A stretch of 7,914 nt of DNA from Bacteroidales bacterium UBA1722 (GTDB taxonomy: Bacteria; Bacteroidota; Bacteroidia; Bacteroidales; UBA932). This document shows, piece after piece, positions 5,294 to 7,914 of the stretch; the first letter of the stretch is position 1; each line of letters starts with the position of its first letter. The notes under the pieces are model-generated. The model did no database searches, was not told where the DNA came from, and was given only the letters and a program-made list of their open reading frames with translations. The stretch covers positions 30,086 to 37,999 of the forward strand of contig DCIQ01000138.1 of NCBI GenBank assembly GCA_002317435.1, in the 5' to 3' direction. A program made the translations under genes and the position numbers.

Positions 5294-7600
5294 ATGAATA
5301 TCGTTAAGAAAACCATCACATTGGGTGATGGCAGAACAGTGGAGATCGAAACCGGAAAACTGGCCAAGCAGGCTGACGGTTCGGTGGTCCTCAAGGTAGG
5401 CGGCACGATGCTGCTTGCTACAGTTTGCTGTGCGAAAGAGGCTAAAGAAGATGTGGACTTTATGCCCCTTTCAGTAGAATACAAGGAAAAATTCTACGCT
5501 GCCGGACGTTTCCCCGGCGGATTCATGAAGAGAGAAGGAAAGGCTTCAGATTCGGAGATTCTCGTAGCCCGTCTCGTGGACAGGGCGCTGCGTCCCCTTT
5601 TCCCCGACAACTTCCACGCTGAAGTATTCGTAAACGTGATCCTTATCTCTGCGGATAAGGAGAATATGCCCGACTCATTCGCAGGTCTGGCGGCATCGGC
5701 CGCACTCGCCGTCAGCGACGTGCCTTTCGGAGGTCCCATCTCCGAGGTCCGCGTGGCCCGTATCGACGGTCAGTTCGTGATAAACCCCACGTTCGCCCAG
5801 CTGGAGAATGCTGACCTCGAACTGATGGTGGCCGCCACCTATGACAATATCATGATGGTCGAAGGTGAGATGAAGGAAGTCTCCGAACACGATATGCTCG
5901 AAGCCATCAAGTTCGCTCACGAAGAGATAAAGAAACACTGTCTGATGCAGATGGAACTCACGAAAGAGGTCGGCAAGGAGACCAAGCGCGAGTATTGCCA
6001 CGAGACGGATGACGAGCAGCTCCGCGAGGCTCTCCATAAATTCTGCTATGACCGCTGCTATGCCATCGCCAAGTCGGGGCTGGCCAAGCAGGAACGCGAA
6101 GACGCTTTCGGCGGTCTGAAGGAAGAATTCATCGAAACCATCCCCGAAGAGGAGCGTGACGATAAGATGATAATGATCAACAGATACTATGCCGCCGTCG
6201 AGAAAGAGGCCATGCGCCGGATGATCATCGACGAAGGTATGCGTCTGGACGGTCGTAAGAACGATCAGATCCGTCCTATATGGTGTGAGGTGGATTACCT
6301 CCCCGGAGCCCACGGTTCCGCCATCTTCACCCGTGGAGAGACCCAGTCACTGGCATCGGTGACCCTCGGCACCAAGATGGATATGAAGGAGATGGACGAG
6401 GTGCTCGTCCAGGCGACACAGCAGTTCGTCCTGCATTATAATTTCCCTCCCTATGCCACTGGTGAGGCCAAGCCCCAGAGAGGTGTGGGCCGTCGTGAGA
6501 TAGGTCACGGTAATCTGGCTTGGAGAGCCCTCAAACCTATGGTTCCCGTAGGAGAGGAGAATCCGTACGCCGTACGCGTGGTTTCCGATATCCTCGAATC
6601 CAACGGTTCATCTTCGATGGCTTCCGTATGTGCGGGATGTATGGCACTCATGGATTCGGGTGTCAAACTGAAAAAGCCTGTGGCAGGTATTGCCATGGGG
6701 CTTATCTCTGACGAGAAGACCGGCAAGTTCGTAGTTCTGTCCGATATCCTCGGTGATGAGGACCACCTCGGAGATATGGACTTCAAGGTTACGGGTACCC
6801 GTGACGGCATCACCGCCACCCAGATGGATATAAAGGTGGACGGTCTGCCCTATGAGATTCTGGAACAGGCTCTCGCACAGGCCAAGGCCGGCCGCGAACA
6901 TATCATGGGCGAGATGATGAAGACCATCAGCGAGCCCCGTGCCGATTACAAGCCCAATGTTCCCCGTATCATCCAGATCACTATCCCCAGCGAGTTCATC
7001 GGTGCAGTTATCGGGACCGGCGGAAAGGTTATCCAGGAGATTCAGAAGACCACCAATACTGTCATTACCATCACTGAAGAGGGTAATCAGGGTATCATCG
7101 ACATCTTCGGTGAGAACAAGGACTGTATGGATGCCGCCCTGGCACGCATCAAGGCCATCACTACCGTTCCCGAGGTAGGTGAGACATATCACGGAAAGGT
7201 CGTTTCCATTCTGGAATTCGGTGCTTTCGTGGAGATTCTCCCCGGAAAGGAAGGTCTGCTGCATATTTCCGAACTCGACTATAAGAAGGTCGATAAGGTG
7301 GAGGATGTCCTGGCAGTCGGCGACGAGGTGGACGTGAAACTCCTCGAGATCGACGCCAAGTCCGGCAAGATGAGACTTTCCCGCAGGGCTCTGATGGAGA
7401 AGCCCGAAGGATGGGTGGAGCGTGAACGCAAGCCCCGTTTCGAAAAGGACGGTGACCGCGGACCCCGCCGTGACGGTGACCGCCGCGATGACCGCAGAGG
7501 ACCCCGCCGTGACGGTGACCGCCGTGACGACCGCAGAGGCCCCCGTCGTGACGGTGACCGCCGCGAACATCGCGAGGAACGTCCGGCAGACAATGAATAG
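5294..7600 (+). CDS. pnp: Polyribonucleotide nucleotidyltransferase (PNPase)
   Basis: A homotrimeric 3'-5' phosphorolytic exoribonuclease that degrades mRNA to nucleoside diphosphates and can add tails in reverse. The 768-residue protein has every family domain. First RNase PH-like domain, about 4-145, with the channel loop FMKR (77-80; FFRR in E. coli). Helical linker, about 150-310. Catalytic second RNase PH-like domain, about 315-550, with GRREIGHG (399-406), NGSSSM (437-442) and GDEDHLGDMDFK (487-498), whose D490, D496 and K498 match the catalytic residues. KH domain about 555-620, with IGTGGK (573-578). S1 domain about 628-697. An Arg/Asp-rich tail (about 706-768) with 13-residue repeats follows. 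The ATG at 5294 fits the family N-terminus and has no Shine-Dalgarno sequence. Own promoter and terminator; next to rpsO as in many bacteria. Confidence 0.98.
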   Translation: MNIVKKTITLGDGRTVEIETGKLAKQADGSVVLKVGGTMLLATVCCAKEAKEDVDFMPLSVEYKEKFYAAGRFPGGFMKREGKASDSEILVARLVDRALRPLFPDNFHAEVFVNVILISADKENMPDSFAGLAASAALAVSDVPFGGPISEVRVARIDGQFVINPTFAQLENADLELMVAATYDNIMMVEGEMKEVSEHDMLEAIKFAHEEIKKHCLMQMELTKEVGKETKREYCHETDDEQLREALHKFCYDRCYAIAKSGLAKQEREDAFGGLKEEFIETIPEEERDDKMIMINRYYAAVEKEAMRRMIIDEGMRLDGRKNDQIRPIWCEVDYLPGAHGSAIFTRGETQSLASVTLGTKMDMKEMDEVLVQATQQFVLHYNFPPYATGEAKPQRGVGRREIGHGNLAWRALKPMVPVGEENPYAVRVVSDILESNGSSSMASVCAGCMALMDSGVKLKKPVAGIAMGLISDEKTGKFVVLSDILGDEDHLGDMDFKVTGTRDGITATQMDIKVDGLPYEILEQALAQAKAGREHIMGEMMKTISEPRADYKPNVPRIIQITIPSEFIGAVIGTGGKVIQEIQKTTNTVITITEEGNQGIIDIFGENKDCMDAALARIKAITTVPEVGETYHGKVVSILEFGAFVEILPGKEGLLHISELDYKKVDKVEDVLAVGDEVDVKLLEIDAKSGKMRLSRRALMEKPEGWVERERKPRFEKDGDRGPRRDGDRRDDRRGPRRDGDRRDDRRGPRRDGDRREHREERPADNE
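7451..7564 (+). repeat. Tandem 39-bp repeats encoding the PNPase Arg/Asp-rich tail
   Basis: Two full 39-bp units (7475-7513 and 7514-7552) each encode GDRRDDRRGPRRD. A shortened unit before them (7451-7474) encodes GDRGPRRD, and a partial one follows from 7553 (GDRR). By direct comparison the two full units differ at four bases, all synonymous, so the protein sequence is identical while the DNA has drifted. The segment lies beyond the S1 domain in what should be a disordered, highly charged tail. Confidence 0.92.
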
Positions 7601-7620
7601 TCGGAGACTCAGATAATGTG

Positions 7621-7653
7621 CTGGGCTGGCCGTACCGGTCAGCCCAGTTTTTT
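7621..7653 (+). terminator. Intrinsic terminator of pnp
   Basis: An 11-bp stem with one G-U pair, CTGGGCTGGCC (7621-7631) / GGTCAGCCCAG (7637-7647), loop GTACC, followed by six T (7648-7653). It lies 20 bases after the pnp stop. A clear, strong terminator in the + direction; there is no T-tract on the other side. Confidence 0.93.
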
Positions 7654-7660
7654 GTTCGTG

Positions 7661-7706
7661 TTTTTTGGCTAAGCGGACAATGACTGATGTCCGCTTAGCA
7701 AAAAAA
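7661..7706. repeat. Long inverted repeat between convergent pnp and the NlpC/P60 gene
   Basis: Arms TTTTTTGGCTAAGCGGACA (7661-7679) and TGTCCGCTTAGCAAAAAAA (7688-7706) match at 18 of 19 positions around an 8-nt loop; the inner 12 bp are perfect. The T-run is on the 5' side and the A-run on the 3' side on either strand, so no unpaired U-tract follows the stem and it is not a standard intrinsic terminator. The A and T runs would instead lengthen the stem. Possible roles are a 3' end stabiliser, an RNase III-type site or an atypical terminator for the minus-strand gene. Confidence 0.8.
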
Positions 7707-7737
7707 TCGCTCATTCACTCAAAATGGACTCCGCATC

Positions 7738-7914
7738 TCAGAAATACCACGGATGCTCGATGATGCGGGTGATGCCGGTTTCGCCTTCGTGGCCGATGAT
7801 GCGGCGGACGGCTATTATCTGTTTCGAATCATAGAAGTCAGCCCTGTCGGGCAATATGCTATTTGTGCGGACCATCAGGGAGGAGTGGATGAAGCGGGCA
7901 TCTCCCAGATAGAT
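7738..7914 (-). CDS. NlpC/P60-like (C40) cell-wall peptidase, C-terminal fragment
   Basis: Only the last 58 codons are in the window, ending in TGA (complement of 7738-7740). The peptide begins IYLGDARFIHSSLMVRTNS and ends RIIEHPWYF. The pattern YLGD..FIHSS..VR.NS resembles the strand after the catalytic histidine in NlpC/P60 domains (typically HVGIYLGDG.FIHSSG.VRINS), and endings close to HPWY occur in Bacteroidales C40 peptidases. The catalytic cysteine and the histidine of HVG would lie just outside the window, so activity cannot be judged. Such enzymes cleave gamma-D-Glu-diamino acid bonds in peptidoglycan or muropeptides and are usually exported, often with SH3b domains. It is convergent with pnp. 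Assigned by recalled family pattern on a short fragment, so moderate certainty. Confidence 0.68.
   Translation of the reverse strand: MYLGDARFIHSSLMVRTNSILPDRADFYDSKQIIAVRRIIGHEGETGITRIIEHPWYF

Noticed and set aside
7661..7706. Second or bidirectional terminator after pnp
   Set aside because: On both strands the T-run precedes the stem and an A-run follows it, so the U-tract needed for intrinsic termination is missing. Kept as an inverted repeat instead.
6608..7714. A 368-codon open frame on the minus strand opposite the end of pnp
   Set aside because: It lies almost wholly antisense to pnp, whose KH and S1 domains are unmistakable. The translation is a low-complexity mirror of pnp codons (runs of VTVTAG from the Arg/Asp repeats) and resembles no family.
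1..7914. Mobile element, defence system, CRISPR array or biosynthetic cluster
   Set aside because: All genes are core or common chromosomal families in compact arrangement. I found no transposase or integrase, no direct-repeat array beyond the PNPase tail, no tRNA, and no sharp change in composition outside short intergenic AT islands.

Overview
The window is a stretch of ordinary chromosome from a member of the Bacteroidota, most likely Bacteroidales with a fairly high GC content. Three things point there. The promoters carry the Bacteroidota -7 element TAnnTTTG (before rpsO, pnp, comM and, on the minus strand, the M28 peptidase gene). No gene start has a recognisable Shine-Dalgarno sequence. 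The proteins (ComM starting MLCKCY, a CPQ-like M28 peptidase, an NlpC/P60 protein ending HPWYF) look like Bacteroidales versions of their families. I see no mobile element, CRISPR array, tRNA or rRNA, and no sign of a new multi-gene system. The interesting material is mainly in the compact intergenic regions and in the tail of PNPase.

Layout. Bases 1-624 (+) are the 3' half of glyA (serine hydroxymethyltransferase), starting two codons before the PLP lysine. It ends in a strong hairpin terminator that lies against the end of a convergent minus-strand operon. Read in its own direction, that operon is an exported M28 metallopeptidase (3045-1606), tsaE (1582-1154, t6A tRNA modification ATPase) and a cysteine-rich C_GCAxxG_C_C family redox protein (1160-687). 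The tsaE and redox-protein genes overlap by 7 bases. A 154-bp divergent region with back-to-back -7 elements separates the operon from comM (3200-4744, +), an AAA+ helicase of natural transformation. Next come rpsO (4857-5132, ribosomal protein S15) and pnp (5294-7600, polynucleotide phosphorylase), both on +, each with its own promoter and terminator. A convergent minus-strand gene fragment (7914-7738) encodes the C-terminal end of an NlpC/P60-like cell-wall peptidase.

The genes are mostly housekeeping: one-carbon metabolism, tRNA modification, translation and RNA decay. The rpsO-pnp order is widely conserved in bacteria, but here a terminator and a separate promoter split the pair. Points worth a second look are a perfect 16-bp palindrome across the predicted rpsO start of transcription, mutually exclusive hairpins between comM and rpsO that overlap the rpsO promoter, tandem 13-residue Arg/Asp repeats at the PNPase C-terminus, and a large hairpin after pnp whose T and A tracts lie on the wrong sides for an intrinsic terminator.
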